A stretch of DNA of 64,000 nt from Serratia liquefaciens (GCA_012719855.1 JAAXZN010000059.1:101352-165351), one strand, 5' to 3'; positions 1-8,566 are shown, counted from the stretch's first letter. Translations and numbers: made by a program. Notes: generated by a model not told the origin, from the letters alone.

Positions 1-1821
1 CCGAACGCCGACCGGCATATTGCGGAACACAAAGCAGGCGACCAGGATCAGGGCGGTGCCGGTGATTTCCAGCGGCGGCAGGTTGTAGGCCATGATGTAA
101 CTGACGCCGATCACCGTGCCTGGGATGGCAAAGCTGAGCATCAGCATAAACTCGAAGGTCTGGCGACCGGCGAACTTCTGCCGCACGATCAGCCAGGCGG
201 TGAGCAAGCCGACGATGGCCGTGAGCGGCGCGGCGATCAGGGCAATTTCCAACGTGGTCCAGAACGAGTTCCAGGCGACGCCGGTCCAGACGATCTGGCC
301 GCTGTTCCAGTGGAAACCAAAGGCGCGGGCGTAATGGCCCAGCGTCAGGCTGCTGTCGAGTCCCCATGACTGCACGAAGCCGCCAATCAGGATCATGCCG
401 TAGATGACCAGCGTGAACAGGCCCCAGGGGATCACCAACGCGTACACGCCGTAGCGCAAGCCCCGCGGCAATCCACAGTGGGTGCCGGAATCCCCTTTGC
501 CGGTAACGGTGGCGAAGCTTTTTCCTGCCAACCACAGGCGCTGCAAAATAAAGGCGCTGAGGGTAAAGCACAGCAGGATAATCGCCAGCACGGCGGCGCG
601 GCTCGGATCGTTTTGCGCGCCGACCACCGAGAAGAAGATCTCGGTCGACAGCACGCCGTGGCTGCCGCCCAGCACCATGGGGTTACCGAAGTCCGCCATG
701 CTTTCGATAAAGCTGATCAGGAAGGCGTTGGCCAACCCGGGCGCCATCAGCGGCAGGGAAACGTAGCGGAAAGTGCGCCAGCGGTTGGCGCGCAGCGTTT
801 GCGAAGCTTCTTCCAGCGAGGGGCTGACGCCTTCCACCACGCCAATCAACACCAGAAAGGCAATCGGGGTAAAGGAGAGCACCTGAGCAATCCAGATGCC
901 GGTCAGGCCATAAAGCCAGCGGCCGGGCTCGATGCCGAACACCCCGGCGAGCAGCTCGGTCACCACCCCGGCACGGCCAAACAGCAGCATCAGCGCCAGG
1001 CCGATCACGAACGGCGGCGTAATGATCGGCAGTACCGTCAACATGCGCAGCCCTTTTTTGAACGGCAGCGGCGTACGGGTGGCAGCCAGGGCAAAAGCCA
1101 GGCCGAGCAGCGTGGATCCGCTGGCGGTCATCAGCGCCAGCGTCAGAGTGCGCCAGGCGGTGCCGCAACTGCCGCCCTTCAGGCAGCTCAGGCTCCAAAT
1201 GGCCGGGTCCTGCATATTGGCGATCAGGCCGTCTGGCTTGAACGATCCGTCCACGTCCTGCACCGAGGCGACAAACATGCTCAGCACCGGGTAAAGCACG
1301 AAGGTGGTGACCAGCGCGACCAGCAGCACAATGGCGGCGACCACAAAGGCATCGCCCTTCAGCACGCCGCGTTCGGCAAGCGCGAAAGAGAACAGCAGCA
1401 AAAATGTGGTGATCAGTAAAACAGCGCCGGCTCCAAAGGCGGGCTGGCCGTCGCTGAGTGCGCCGAACAAGTGTTCGCTCCATTGCCAGTTCCAGCCGCT
1501 GTAACCAATGGCATGGCCTTCAAACAGCAGAAAGACCACGCCGATCAGGCTGGCAGCGATCAGCAACTGCGAGCGAAAACGGCCAATTTGCAGCAGGCGA
1601 GCTACGGCGCAAACCAGCAGCATCAGCATGGCAACCGCCAGCCAGGGGCGTTGAAACGTCAGTATTTGCCACAGCGCGGGTGCACTCACCTGATCCTGCC
1701 ACAGCGTACTTAGCCAGCCAAAGTCGAAGAACCCGGCTTCCTGGCTGTACCAGGGCAGCAACAACAGTGCCAGTGCGCCCAGCACGAGGGCCCCGTCAAG
1801 GCGGCGGTTTTGAGCATTCAT
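1..1821 (-). CDS. afuB: AfuB-type ABC transporter permease, fused two-domain (partial, 3' end outside window)
   Basis: Inner-membrane permease of an ABC importer. The start is an ATG at 1819-1821 preceded by a GAGG-like Shine-Dalgarno; an ATG 19 bases upstream meets a stop after five codons. The frame stays open for 607 codons to the window edge. Many hydrophobic segments are visible, and a typical EAA cytoplasmic loop (SPSLEEASQTLRANRWRTF) lies at about residues 345-363, followed by the start of a second permease half. Fused permeases of about 690 residues are usual in the Fbp/Afu family, so roughly 80 residues are missing. The gene lies 106 bp downstream of a binding-protein gene with sugar-phosphate features, so hexose phosphate is a likelier cargo than ferric iron. 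The ATPase (afuC) should lie beyond the left edge. Confidence 0.85.
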   Translation of the reverse strand, partial: MNAQNRRLDGALVLGALALLLLPWYSQEAGFFDFGWLSTLWQDQVSAPALWQILTFQRPWLAVAMLMLLVCAVARLLQIGRFRSQLLIAASLIGVVFLLFEGHAIGYSGWNWQWSEHLFGALSDGQPAFGAGAVLLITTFLLLFSFALAERGVLKGDAFVVAAIVLLVALVTTFVLYPVLSMFVASVQDVDGSFKPDGLIANMQDPAIWSLSCLKGGSCGTAWRTLTLALMTASGSTLLGLAFALAATRTPLPFKKGLRMLTVLPIITPPFVIGLALMLLFGRAGVVTELLAGVFGIEPGRWLYGLTGIWIAQVLSFTPIAFLVLIGVVEGVSPSLEEASQTLRANRWRTFRYVSLPLMAPGLANAFLISFIESMADFGNPMVLGGSHGVLSTEIFFSVVGAQNDPSRAAVLAIILLCFTLSAFILQRLWLAGKSFATVTGKGDSGTHCGLPRGLRYGVYALVIPWGLFTLVIYGMILIGGFVQSWGLDSSLTLGHYARAFGFHWNSGQIVWTGVAWNSFWTTLEIALIAAPLTAIVGLLTAWLIVRQKFAGRQTFEFMLMLSFAIPGTVIGVSYIMAYNLPPLEITGTALILVACFVFRNMPVGVR

Positions 1822-1927
1822 CTTAACCTCGAGAGTTCATATGTCCTTCACCGCGCCCTGCATGGGCGAGCGTGACCTCGCCCGATTTATTGCAGAGCGC
1901 ATCGCATGCGTGAGGGAAGGGCTTGAA

Positions 1928-2956
1928 TTACTGGGCGCTGGCGCCGATCTCTTTATCCCAACGGCTGAGCAGGGCCTTGCGTTTTTCTGTCGCGCCGTAG
2001 GTTTTAAAGTCGTAATCGATCAGTTTGATGTTCTCGAAGCGCGGTGCGTATTCGGAAATAGCCGCGTTGCGATTTGACGGCAACTGGAAGGATTTGGCGT
2101 CTTTCATGTGCGATTGGGCGTCGGCGCTGAGCGCCCAGTCGTACCACACTTTGGCTTCCTTGAGGTTGCGCGCGCCTTTCACGATCGACATGGAGCCAAT
2201 TTCAAACCCGGTCCCTTCGCAAGGGGCAACCGCCTTGATCGGGAAGCCATCTACCTGCATCGCGACGGCATCGTGCATAAAGACTATGCCGACGGTGGTT
2301 TCGCCGCGCGCCGCCGCTTTCACCGGGGCCGAGCCGGATTTGGTGTACTGCGAGATGTTGGCGTTAAGCTTTTTCAGGTAGTCGAAGGCCGGCTCTTCCC
2401 CCATGATTTGCACCAGGGTGGCGAGGGTGTTGTATGCGGTGCCGGAAGAGTTCGGGTTGGCCATTTGGATTTCGCCTTTGTAAGCCGGATCCAGCAGATC
2501 GCTCCAGCAGGCGGGCACCTTGAGTTTTTTCTCTGCCAGCAGCTTGGTGTTGTAACCCCAGCCCAGCGCCCCGGCGTAGACGCCGACGGTTCGGAAGCCG
2601 GCACTTTCCGCCTGTTTGCGCGCCCAGTCGTGCTGCTGGTCCAGCAGCGGGGACTGGTAAGGCTGGGTTAACCCCTCGTCGGCGGCCTGCATATGCGGAT
2701 CGCCGGTACCTGCCCACCAAATATCGGTGCGCGGATTGCGGGCTTCGGTACGAATACGTGCATAGGCTTCCCCGGCGGAGAGGCGCACCATACTGACTTT
2801 GATATCCGGGTGCTGTTTCTCAAACAAATTGGTCATTTGCTCACAGACCACCACGTCGGCGGAGCAGATCATATTCAGTTTCCCGGCAGCCTGAGCTGGC
2901 AGGGAAGAGAGTGCTGTGCCGGCGGCGAGGACCGCCATCAGAGTAACGCGTTGCAT
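1928..2956 (-). CDS. afuA: Periplasmic substrate-binding protein, AfuA-like (hexose phosphate rather than iron)
   Basis: Type II periplasmic binding protein, 342 residues. The start at 2956 follows an AAGGAGA-like site; the frame extends upstream but without a ribosome site. Residues 1-23 form a signal peptide ending AQA. Automatic annotation usually calls this family iron(III)-binding, but the tandem tyrosines of FbpA are not seen. H228, D229 and E252 are present; after removing 23 signal residues they become H205, D206 and E229, which I recall as the sugar-phosphate ligands of Actinobacillus AfuA. This gene is first in the minus-strand importer operon and faces a LacI-family regulator, which suits a sugar-derived ligand. 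Confidence 0.8.
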   Translation of the reverse strand: MQRVTLMAVLAAGTALSSLPAQAAGKLNMICSADVVVCEQMTNLFEKQHPDIKVSMVRLSAGEAYARIRTEARNPRTDIWWAGTGDPHMQAADEGLTQPYQSPLLDQQHDWARKQAESAGFRTVGVYAGALGWGYNTKLLAEKKLKVPACWSDLLDPAYKGEIQMANPNSSGTAYNTLATLVQIMGEEPAFDYLKKLNANISQYTKSGSAPVKAAARGETTVGIVFMHDAVAMQVDGFPIKAVAPCEGTGFEIGSMSIVKGARNLKEAKVWYDWALSADAQSHMKDAKSFQLPSNRNAAISEYAPRFENIKLIDYDFKTYGATEKRKALLSRWDKEIGASAQ

Positions 2957-3005
2957 GGTGTTCTCCTTGGTTGTGTAGGGTGGCGATACGTTGTCGCCTA
3001 TTCTT

Positions 3006-3023
3006 TTTGCACGTGTGTGCAAA
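3006..3023. promoter_or_regulatory. LacI-family operator at the afuA promoter
   Basis: Perfect inverted repeat TTTGCACGTGTGTGCAAA (7-bp arms, 4-bp spacer). It abuts the -10 of the putative afuA promoter on the downstream side, a repressing position. It shares length and outer half-sites TTTGCA/TGCAAA with a second copy at 3114-3131 beside the lacI-type gene. Likely bound by that regulator (inference). Confidence 0.7.
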
Positions 3024-3052
3024 TAACTAGAGGATAAAAATTGTGCTGTCAA
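3024..3052 (-). promoter_or_regulatory. Putative sigma-70 promoter of the afu operon
   Basis: On the minus strand, TTGACA (3047-3052) is followed by a 17-bp spacer and TAGTTA (3024-3029). The -35 is perfect and the -10 weak. The operator at 3006-3023 begins at the next base. Confidence 0.45.
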
Positions 3053-3113
3053 TCGCGTGATGAAACAATTCAACCTACCCGTCACAAAAATGAAACAAAT
3101 TGACCGCTAAAAA

Positions 3114-3131
3114 TTTGCACAGCTTTGCAAA
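3114..3131. promoter_or_regulatory. Second LacI-family operator, upstream of the regulator gene
   Basis: TTTGCACAGCTTTGCAAA: arms TTTGCA and TGCAAA in the same 18-bp frame as the repeat at 3006-3023. The centres are 108 bp apart. It lies 33 bp before the regulator start and may give autoregulation or looping (inference). Confidence 0.65.
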
Positions 3132-3163
3132 ATGCGGCAAACTTTTCTCAGAGCGCGTAACGG

Positions 3164-4216
3164 ATGGAAGTGAAGATGGCGATGGACAAGGCGATGATCA
3201 GTGCAAAAGACGTGGCGGAAATGGCCGGAGTCTCCCGTTCGGCGGTCTCGCGTACCTATACACCCGGCGCCAGCGTGTCGGCGGCAACCCGTGAAAGGGT
3301 GATGCGGGCGGCCGAGGAACTGGGTTATCACGTTAACCATTTGGCGCGGGGACTGGTACGCAACCGCAGCGGCATTGTCTGCCTGATCGTTTCGGAGCTG
3401 GCGACGCCTTATCGGGCCAGCCTGGTGCGATTGTTGACCCAGCATCTGCAGGATGCGGGAAAAGTCGCCATGTTGATCAACACCGATCGCTCCGATGACA
3501 GCGTGTCCCAGGCATTGCAGCAGGCGATTAACTTCCGCGCAGATGCTTCTTTTGTCCTCTCCGGCATGCCGGACAGCGGCATTGCCCGCCTGTGCCACAA
3601 GCACGGCCAGCGGCTGGTGCTGATCAATCGTAACGATACCTTGCCCGGCTCGCTCAGCATCCGGCTGGATAACGAAGAGGCGGCCGGCAGGGTGGTAATG
3701 GCGTTTGCCCGTGCGGGCTGCCGACGCATCGCCTTCGCCAACTCTTTGGCCGGTACGCCTAGCCTGATGGCTCGTGAACGCGGTTTTCTCCAGGCGGCGG
3801 AAGCGGCAGGGCTGCAGGTGAGCGTCGAGCGGTTTGGCACCACCTCTTACGAGAGCGGCCAGATCCTGGCGCACCGTTTGCTGACCCGACGTGAACGGCC
3901 TGACGCGGTATTCTGCGTCACCGATTTGCTGGCCTGCGGTTTTATGGACGAGGCACGCCATCGTTTTGGGCTGCGCATTCCGGAAGATCTTTGCGTTGCG
4001 GGTTACGACGATATTCCGCAGGCGGCGTGGTCTTCTTATAACCTCACCACCTTTACCCAGCCGGTGGCGTTATTTGCTCAGGATGCGGTTTCCTGGCTGA
4101 TGGCGCAAGAGCAGAAGGAAGAGAATACGATGCCGGCGCTGGGCCAGGAAATGCCGGGTGAAACCCTGCTGTATCATGCCGATTTCGTCTGGCGTGGCAC
4201 CATCCGCGGCGGCTGA
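3164..4216 (+). CDS. LacI/GalR-family transcriptional regulator
   Basis: 350-residue DNA-binding repressor. An N-terminal LacI helix-turn-helix is clear at about residues 13-60 (KDVAEMAGVSRSAVSRTY, then SAATRERVMRAAEELGYHVNH), followed by a periplasmic-binding-protein-like effector domain containing the typical CVAGYDDIP stretch. The start is uncertain: ATGs at 3164, 3176, 3182 and 3194 are in frame, and the one at 3176 has the best upstream GGAAG. It is transcribed away from the afu operon, with two matching 18-bp palindromes between them, so it probably controls that operon and itself. The effector is unknown; a sugar phosphate fits the context. Confidence 0.85.
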   Translation: MEVKMAMDKAMISAKDVAEMAGVSRSAVSRTYTPGASVSAATRERVMRAAEELGYHVNHLARGLVRNRSGIVCLIVSELATPYRASLVRLLTQHLQDAGKVAMLINTDRSDDSVSQALQQAINFRADASFVLSGMPDSGIARLCHKHGQRLVLINRNDTLPGSLSIRLDNEEAAGRVVMAFARAGCRRIAFANSLAGTPSLMARERGFLQAAEAAGLQVSVERFGTTSYESGQILAHRLLTRRERPDAVFCVTDLLACGFMDEARHRFGLRIPEDLCVAGYDDIPQAAWSSYNLTTFTQPVALFAQDAVSWLMAQEQKEENTMPALGQEMPGETLLYHADFVWRGTIRGG

Positions 4217-4264
4217 GTGTCCTTTATTTCAGATTGCGCATGGCGCGTTGGCAGATACGGCGCA

Positions 4265-4378
4265 TTGAAGGTGGAAGCAGAAAAACTCCGCGCCCAAAAA
4301 CGCGGCCTAATGCAAGACCTGTTGACCGGCAAAGTGCCGGTGCAGGCAGACGAACCCTACACGGAGGTAATAGCATGA
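4265..4378 (+). pseudogene. hsdS: 3' remnant of a type I restriction specificity gene (hsdS)
   Basis: The frame ending in the TGA at 4376-4378 encodes about 37 residues with the typical HsdS tail (LRAQKRGLMQDLLTGKVPV). No upstream HsdS sequence is present; the match begins about 50 bp after the LacI-type gene ends. The TGA overlaps the ATG of the following DUF1016 gene (ATGA), as expected of an intact hsdS-DUF1016 operon. This is a deletion scar of a type I restriction-modification locus. Confidence 0.6.
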
Positions 4379-5448
4379 CACCAGAACGCCCGGCTTCATT
4401 GACCCCAACACCCAACGGTTACGCTGACTGGCTGGACGATCTGAAGGGGCGCATCCATAGCGCCCAGTAGCGCGCCGCATTGGCAATCAACCGGGAACTG
4501 GTGGGGCTGTACTGGCAGATTGGCATGGACATCTTGGCACGCCAGGCTGAGTAGGGTTGGGGTGCCAAGGTCATTGAACGGTTGGCACATGATTTGCGCT
4601 CCGCCTTTCCTGAAATTAAGGGTTTTTCACCACGTAACCTCAAATACATACGTGCTTTTGCCGAGGCTTGGCCCGATGCGGAATTTGTGCAAGCGGTGCT
4701 TGCACAATTGCCTTGGTACCACCAACTGGCGCTGTTGGACAAGCTAAACCTACCAGAGGAGCGCCGCTGGTATGCGGCCAAGGCCATCGAACATAGCTGG
4801 TTGCGCAATGTACTGGTGATGCAAATTGAAAGTTGCTTACTGCAGCGTAGCGGCACTGTGGTGACAAATTTCGATATCCGTCTGCCTCAGGCGCAGTCTG
4901 ACCTGGCGCGTGAATCATTGAAGGACCCTTACCGTTTCGATTTTCTGGGGTTAACCGAGGCAGCCCAGGAACGTGAGGTGGAAGATGCGTTGGTAAAACA
5001 TGTGACCGAGTTTCTGCTGGAATTGGGGGCGGGTTTTGCCTTTGTCGGGCGACAAATATTGCTGGATGTGGGTGGCGACGAGTTCTTTATCGACCTGCTG
5101 TTCTATCATCTCAAGCTGCGTTGTTATGTGGTAATTGAACTCAAAGGCGGTAAGTTCAAACCCGAGCATTTGGGACAATTGGGGTTCTACCTAACGGCGG
5201 TGGATCGGCAGGTGAAAGACGAACAGGACAATCCGACAATTGGTCTTTTACTGTGCAAGAGTAAAAATAAAGTGGTTGCCGAATATGCCTTAGGGGATAA
5301 GTCCCAGCCGATGGGTATCGCTGAATACAAGTTGGTTGAATCCCTTCCGCTAGAGCTGCAAACCAGCTTACCGAGCATTGAGCTGTTGGAACGGGAGTTG
5401 GCAGGGGACACAGAAGAGGACTCTGTGACTGGCGAAGGAATGGGTTAA
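4375..5448 (+). pseudogene. DUF1016/YhcG-family PDDEXK nuclease gene with two in-frame amber codons
   Basis: From the ATG at 4375 (GGAGG upstream) one frame runs to the TAA at 5446-5448, interrupted only by TAG at 4468-4470 and TAG at 4549-4551 or adjacent in the same frame. Both sit where relatives have Gln (SAQ-Q-RAA and AE-Q-GWG), so each looks like a CAG to TAG transition. The rest is intact: the N-terminal DUF1016 region, then the nuclease part with FVGRQILLDVGGDEFFIDLLFYH and YVVIELKGGKFKPEHLGQL, the PDDEXK core. Without read-through, only a 31-residue peptide and perhaps a restart at 4582 (288 residues) could be made. The family often accompanies type I restriction genes, matching the hsdS tail upstream. 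Confidence 0.8.
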
Positions 5449-5868
5449 CGGTGAGACTTTTCTCTATCCGGGGAGCAGGTCAAGTCAAGCATATTGGATA
5501 CGAGTGAACACCCAGCTGTGTTTCAGAATTACCATCACAACAAAATATTTAAAGGCGTCAGTAATAGCTTCGCTTCCGCTCTTCGCTCAAAGCTGCCCAT
5601 CAACGCCGGCCTGCTTAAAAAAACAGGCGTGGCGTGGGAGGTTTTCCGTTTTGTAAGCGGATCCCTTAAACTACCTCACGCAGGCCACAGCTTATGGGCA
5701 ATGAACATAAACGGCCGTAATTCTGGGTTTTTAAACGGGTGAGTTAGCGCCATTGCCGGAATGTTCATCGGTGTCTGTTGATAGAATCCCTCGATCCGAT
5801 TCGCGCTGACGCGCCAAATGCCCCGACGAACCAAGAGGGAGGGCAGCTATTCATACCAAGGAAGTAAG
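5449..5868. other. 420-bp gap with no supported gene
   Basis: An 82-codon plus-strand frame at 5494-5742 has no ribosome site and no family resemblance, so I do not call it. A GC-rich hairpin lies near 5603-5635 (CCTG and CAGG arms around an A-rich loop, extended by ACGCC and GGCGT), possibly a weak terminator for the DUF1016 relic. Confidence 0.4.
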
Positions 5869-5928
5869 ATGCTTTTGCCAGATTCAAGCTTTACAGAAAC
5901 CGTATATCAATCGTCATTTGCAGAATGA
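5869..5928 (+). CDS. 19-residue leader peptide coupled to the kinase gene
   Basis: MLLPDSSFTETVYQSSFAE. The ATG at 5869 follows a strong AAGGAAG site, and its TGA (5926-5928) overlaps the ATG of the kinase gene at 5925 as ATGA. The kinase has no good ribosome site of its own, so translation of this short frame probably delivers ribosomes to it. Whether the peptide itself matters is unknown. Confidence 0.4.
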   Translation: MLLPDSSFTETVYQSSFAE

Positions 5929-6542
5929 GTCGTCAGCTGTTTGTTGCTCTGGATGGCCCCAAGGGCGCCGGTAAAACCACTCTGTTGGAAGCCATTACGA
6001 AAGAACTAAGGGCCGACAACAAGAAGGTGATCCGACTTTGCGAGAAAAAAAGCGATCCCTACAGGGCGGAAACCATGGCCCTTGTTAACAAACTCGCCAG
6101 AAATCCCACTCTGGATTTGGAACTGGAGGTCTGTGCGCGTTTTGCGGATAGCCGTGCATGGATTTCCCGGCACGTGCTGACTAAACAGCCACCGGACAGC
6201 ATTATCTTGATGGATCGCTGGTATCCCTCGGATGCCGCGTTTCGTCGGATGGTCCCATTTGCAGAGATTTTACAGCTTAACGTGCAGCGAAACGTGCGAA
6301 CGCCAGACCTGCATGTCGGGGTTGTTACTGCGCCTGATATCTCATGGGCGAGGGCCGCGGCTCGGCCGCGTGGGCTAAGCAGTACGGTGATTCATAAGCT
6401 GGAAGAGCACGTTGCTTGTACCCATGCGTTCGAGCGAGAAATTGCAAACCACGGCTGGTTTTTATGCCGTAATGAAGGCGCGCTCGAAGACGCAACGATG
6501 CAGGTGATTTCTGAGATCTACAGAGTGCCCGGATGCCCATAG
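5925..6542 (+). CDS. P-loop kinase, thymidylate-kinase-like
   Basis: 205-residue soluble protein with Walker A GPKGAGKTT at residues 11-19 and a DRWYPSDAAFRR segment near residue 100, in the position of the DR(Y/F) motif of thymidylate kinases. The substrate is not evident and it is unlikely to be the housekeeping Tmk. It stands alone next to restriction-system debris and the 3' end of tRNA-Asn, so it may be island cargo or a phage-related nucleotide kinase. It differs from the three paralogous kinases at 19.9-22.5 kb and lacks their RKPDH motif. A small hairpin at 6551-6573 follows the stop. Confidence 0.6.
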   Translation: MSRQLFVALDGPKGAGKTTLLEAITKELRADNKKVIRLCEKKSDPYRAETMALVNKLARNPTLDLELEVCARFADSRAWISRHVLTKQPPDSIILMDRWYPSDAAFRRMVPFAEILQLNVQRNVRTPDLHVGVVTAPDISWARAAARPRGLSSTVIHKLEEHVACTHAFEREIANHGWFLCRNEGALEDATMQVISEIYRVPGCP

Positions 6543-6705
6543 TCATCGGTGTGGCGGGCAGAGCTTCCGCCACCTCTGTGTTAGCCTCAGAAAAGCTATA
6601 GTGCTTCCTGGCTGAAAGCACTGACGCTATACCTTCAACACCGTGAACGCGGCATCATTATGGATAAAATCGGATTCTGTCGGAGATTCAATAATCCCGA
6701 ACAGC

Positions 6706-6736
6706 AAAAAGCCCGCTTAAGTTTCCTTAAGCGGGC
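6706..6736 (-). terminator. Rho-independent terminator of tRNA-Asn
   Basis: GCCCGCTTAAG (6711-6721), loop TTTC, CTTAAGCGGGC (6726-6736). On the minus strand the 11-bp stem is followed by TTTTT (6706-6710), 11 bp past the tRNA 3' end. Confidence 0.85.
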
Positions 6737-6746
6737 TTCTCTAATA

Positions 6747-6822
6747 TGGCTCCTCTGACTGGACTCGAACCAGTGACATACGGATTAACAGTCCGCCGTT
6801 CTACCGACTGAACTACAGAGGA
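6747..6822 (-). tRNA. asnT: tRNA-Asn (GTT)
   Basis: 76-nt cloverleaf on the minus strand beginning TCCTCTGTAGTTCAG, with anticodon loop ACTGTTAATC (anticodon GTT), T-loop GGTTCGAGTCC and encoded CCA end. A terminator follows. Asn tRNA genes are common integration sites; the relics at 4.2-6.5 kb lie on its 3' side. Confidence 0.97.
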
Positions 6823-6923
6823 ATTGTCTGAACGGGGCGCATCATATCCAGCCACCCAGAGTGTGTCAACGCTAAATTCGCCGATTCGGTTCGACTGCTC
6901 AGCATCTGAGCAATGTGGCGAGC

Positions 6924-7712
6924 TTACGGCCGGTCTACGCCTGCCTCGGCCTGCCAGCGTTGTAAACGCGCCAGCGTATCCTGCTTGTAGAAGCGGCAGA
7001 AATGTTGGTACAACGCCGGGAAGCGGTTGGCCAACAGCTCGGGCGCACTGAAAAAATACTCCGACAGAACCGCAAAGCATTCGGCCGGATCGGTGGCGGC
7101 GTAGGCATCCATGCTGGCGGCTTCTTCGCCTACCATGTCGATCTCGTCCTGCAGGTTTTCCATTGCGGCGTGCAGATCATGCTCCCAGGCGGCAATGTCG
7201 CGCAGCGGAATAGGGGGCACACCGGTGGCACTGCCACCGTTGCGCATATCCAGCTTGTGCACCGCTTCGTGGATCACCAGATTAAAACCGGAAAGATCGA
7301 ACGAGTCCTGCACGTCCTGCCAGTTAAGCACGATCGGCCCCTGTTCCCAGCTTTGACCGGACTGCACCACCGGCCCGGTGTGCACCAGGCCGAAGTCGTC
7401 CTGCCATTCGTCCTCTACCACAAAGGGCGTCGGGTAGAGCAGGATCTCATTGAAACCGTCGAGGCATTCGGCACCCAGCTCAAGCACCGGCAGGGCGAAC
7501 AGCAGGGCGATGCGTGCCTGCATCTGTGACGTCAACTGCAGCCCCTGCAAGGGGACGATGCTTTTTTGCTGCAAAATCTGCCCGGCAACGGCAATCAGCC
7601 GCTGTTGCTCCTGCTCATCCAAGGGGGAAAGCAGGGGGATCGCCAGCGCGTCTTGCCACTGGACAAGCGTTTCCGCCTGCGGTTGATGCGTTTTCCACGG
7701 CCATTTAATCAT
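6924..7712 (-). CDS. mtfA: MtfA zinc peptidase, Mlc anti-repressor
   Basis: 262-residue cytosolic metallopeptidase (formerly YeeI). The zinc motif HEAVH is at residues 148-152, with a downstream conserved glutamate region around [14 protein letters not shown] that supplies the third ligand. In E. coli MtfA binds the glucose repressor Mlc and so adjusts ptsG expression, and is activated as a peptidase. Length and position between tRNA-Asn and tRNA-Ser match the enterobacterial arrangement, which anchors this part of the window to the core chromosome. Confidence 0.93.
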   Translation of the reverse strand: MIKWPWKTHQPQAETLVQWQDALAIPLLSPLDEQEQQRLIAVAGQILQQKSIVPLQGLQLTSQMQARIALLFALPVLELGAECLDGFNEILLYPTPFVVEDEWQDDFGLVHTGPVVQSGQSWEQGPIVLNWQDVQDSFDLSGFNLVIHEAVHKLDMRNGGSATGVPPIPLRDIAAWEHDLHAAMENLQDEIDMVGEEAASMDAYAATDPAECFAVLSEYFFSAPELLANRFPALYQHFCRFYKQDTLARLQRWQAEAGVDRP

Positions 7713-7804
7713 CGCGTTGCTCGTAAAATCGTCACTTGAACATTCGGCTGGAGGCTAACTCTGTAAAAATGCCGCAAAAAGGGGCATGATAGCAAGCACT
7801 TGAA

Positions 7805-7894
7805 GGAGAGATGCCGGAGCGGCTGAACGGACCAGTCTCGAAAACTGGAGTAGGGGCAACTCTACCGGGGGTTCAAATCCCCCTCTCTCCGCCA
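7805..7894 (+). tRNA. serU: tRNA-Ser (CGA)
   Basis: 90-nt class II tRNA beginning GGAGAGATGCCGGAGCGGC, with anticodon loop GTCTCGAAAAC (anticodon CGA), long variable arm and encoded CCA. Nearly identical to E. coli serU as remembered. The accessory region to 29 kb starts beyond its 3' end. Confidence 0.97.
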
Positions 7895-8002
7895 TTATTC
7901 AATCACTTACAGATAATTTTGTCTGTGATCCACGCCTCACCCATCCTCATGCGATAAAAAATCACCTCGGCTTCCCGTTGACTCTGCTTATTTTTGCCCA
8001 AA

Positions 8003-8368
8003 TTAGACCCACTCTTTTATTTTGAATGCGCAGAAATAGCAAATCGTCAGAAATGCACATTGAAAGAGATAGAAGGACTCAAACCATTGATGGTTTAGGG
8101 CGACGTAATAACTATTGTGCAAAACATCCAGTGTGATAATGGCAAGCGTGCTTATTATTCCCGCCTTGGGCCTGAGGATAAGAAGACAGGCTGCCAGCGG
8201 ATCGAGAACCGTCAGGCTGCCCCAAAATAAACGGCTGAAGAAATAAGCCTGCTCACCATAGCCATAATCCCAGAGAAAACCGAATTTCACCCCTGCAATC
8301 AGGTGGTTGATCGTCGCCACCAGTAAGCATAAGGCCAGAAAGTAACGCATGAATAGGGGAGATGTCAT
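8003..8368 (-). CDS. Small inner-membrane protein, unknown function
   Basis: 121 residues from the ATG at 8368 (a GTG at 8380 is an alternative start). Four hydrophobic segments are visible at about residues 8-30, 48-68, 70-85 and 98-115, with few charges, so it is probably a four-helix membrane protein. I do not recognise a family. A 60-codon frame with a ribosome site lies just upstream on the same strand, and the two may be one transcript. Confidence 0.5.
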   Translation of the reverse strand: MTSPLFMRYFLALCLLVATINHLIAGVKFGFLWDYGYGEQAYFFSRLFWGSLTVLDPLAACLLILRPKAGIISTLAIITLDVLHNSYYVALNHQWFESFYLFQCAFLTICYFCAFKIKEWV

Positions 8369-8383
8369 AGATCGACGCACCGC

Positions 8384-8566
8384 TTAAAGATAAGGGAATT
8401 GCAAGGTACCAACCAGGCCGCGCTGAAGGGTGTTGTTCATTGCCAGAGTGAAGCTGGCGCCGGGAGAAAGCGCCAAAGGCGTAATCGCAGATGCAAAGCC
8501 AAGTCTGTTCATCAGATTAGGCGCCATATCCCAGTCGTTCATTCTCGGCCGAACAGAGTAAAACAT
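8384..8566 (-). CDS. Possible 60-residue ORF, unknown
   Basis: The ATG at 8566 has a GGAAG site about eight bases upstream, and the stop is 15 bp from the next gene's ATG (8368). The sequence has no recognisable motif. It could be a short gene or a decayed fragment; kept at low confidence. Confidence 0.25.
   Translation of the reverse strand: MFYSVRPRMNDWDMAPNLMNRLGFASAITPLALSPGASFTLAMNNTLQRGLVGTLQFPYL

Noticed and set aside
478..1483. Long open frames on both strands (313 codons plus, 266 minus)
   Set aside because: Shadows of the permease gene on the minus strand, whose frame is open to the window edge, begins with a ribosome site and has an EAA loop and membrane helices.
5494..5742. 82-codon plus-strand frame
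   Set aside because: No ribosome site, no family resemblance, and it runs over a hairpin.
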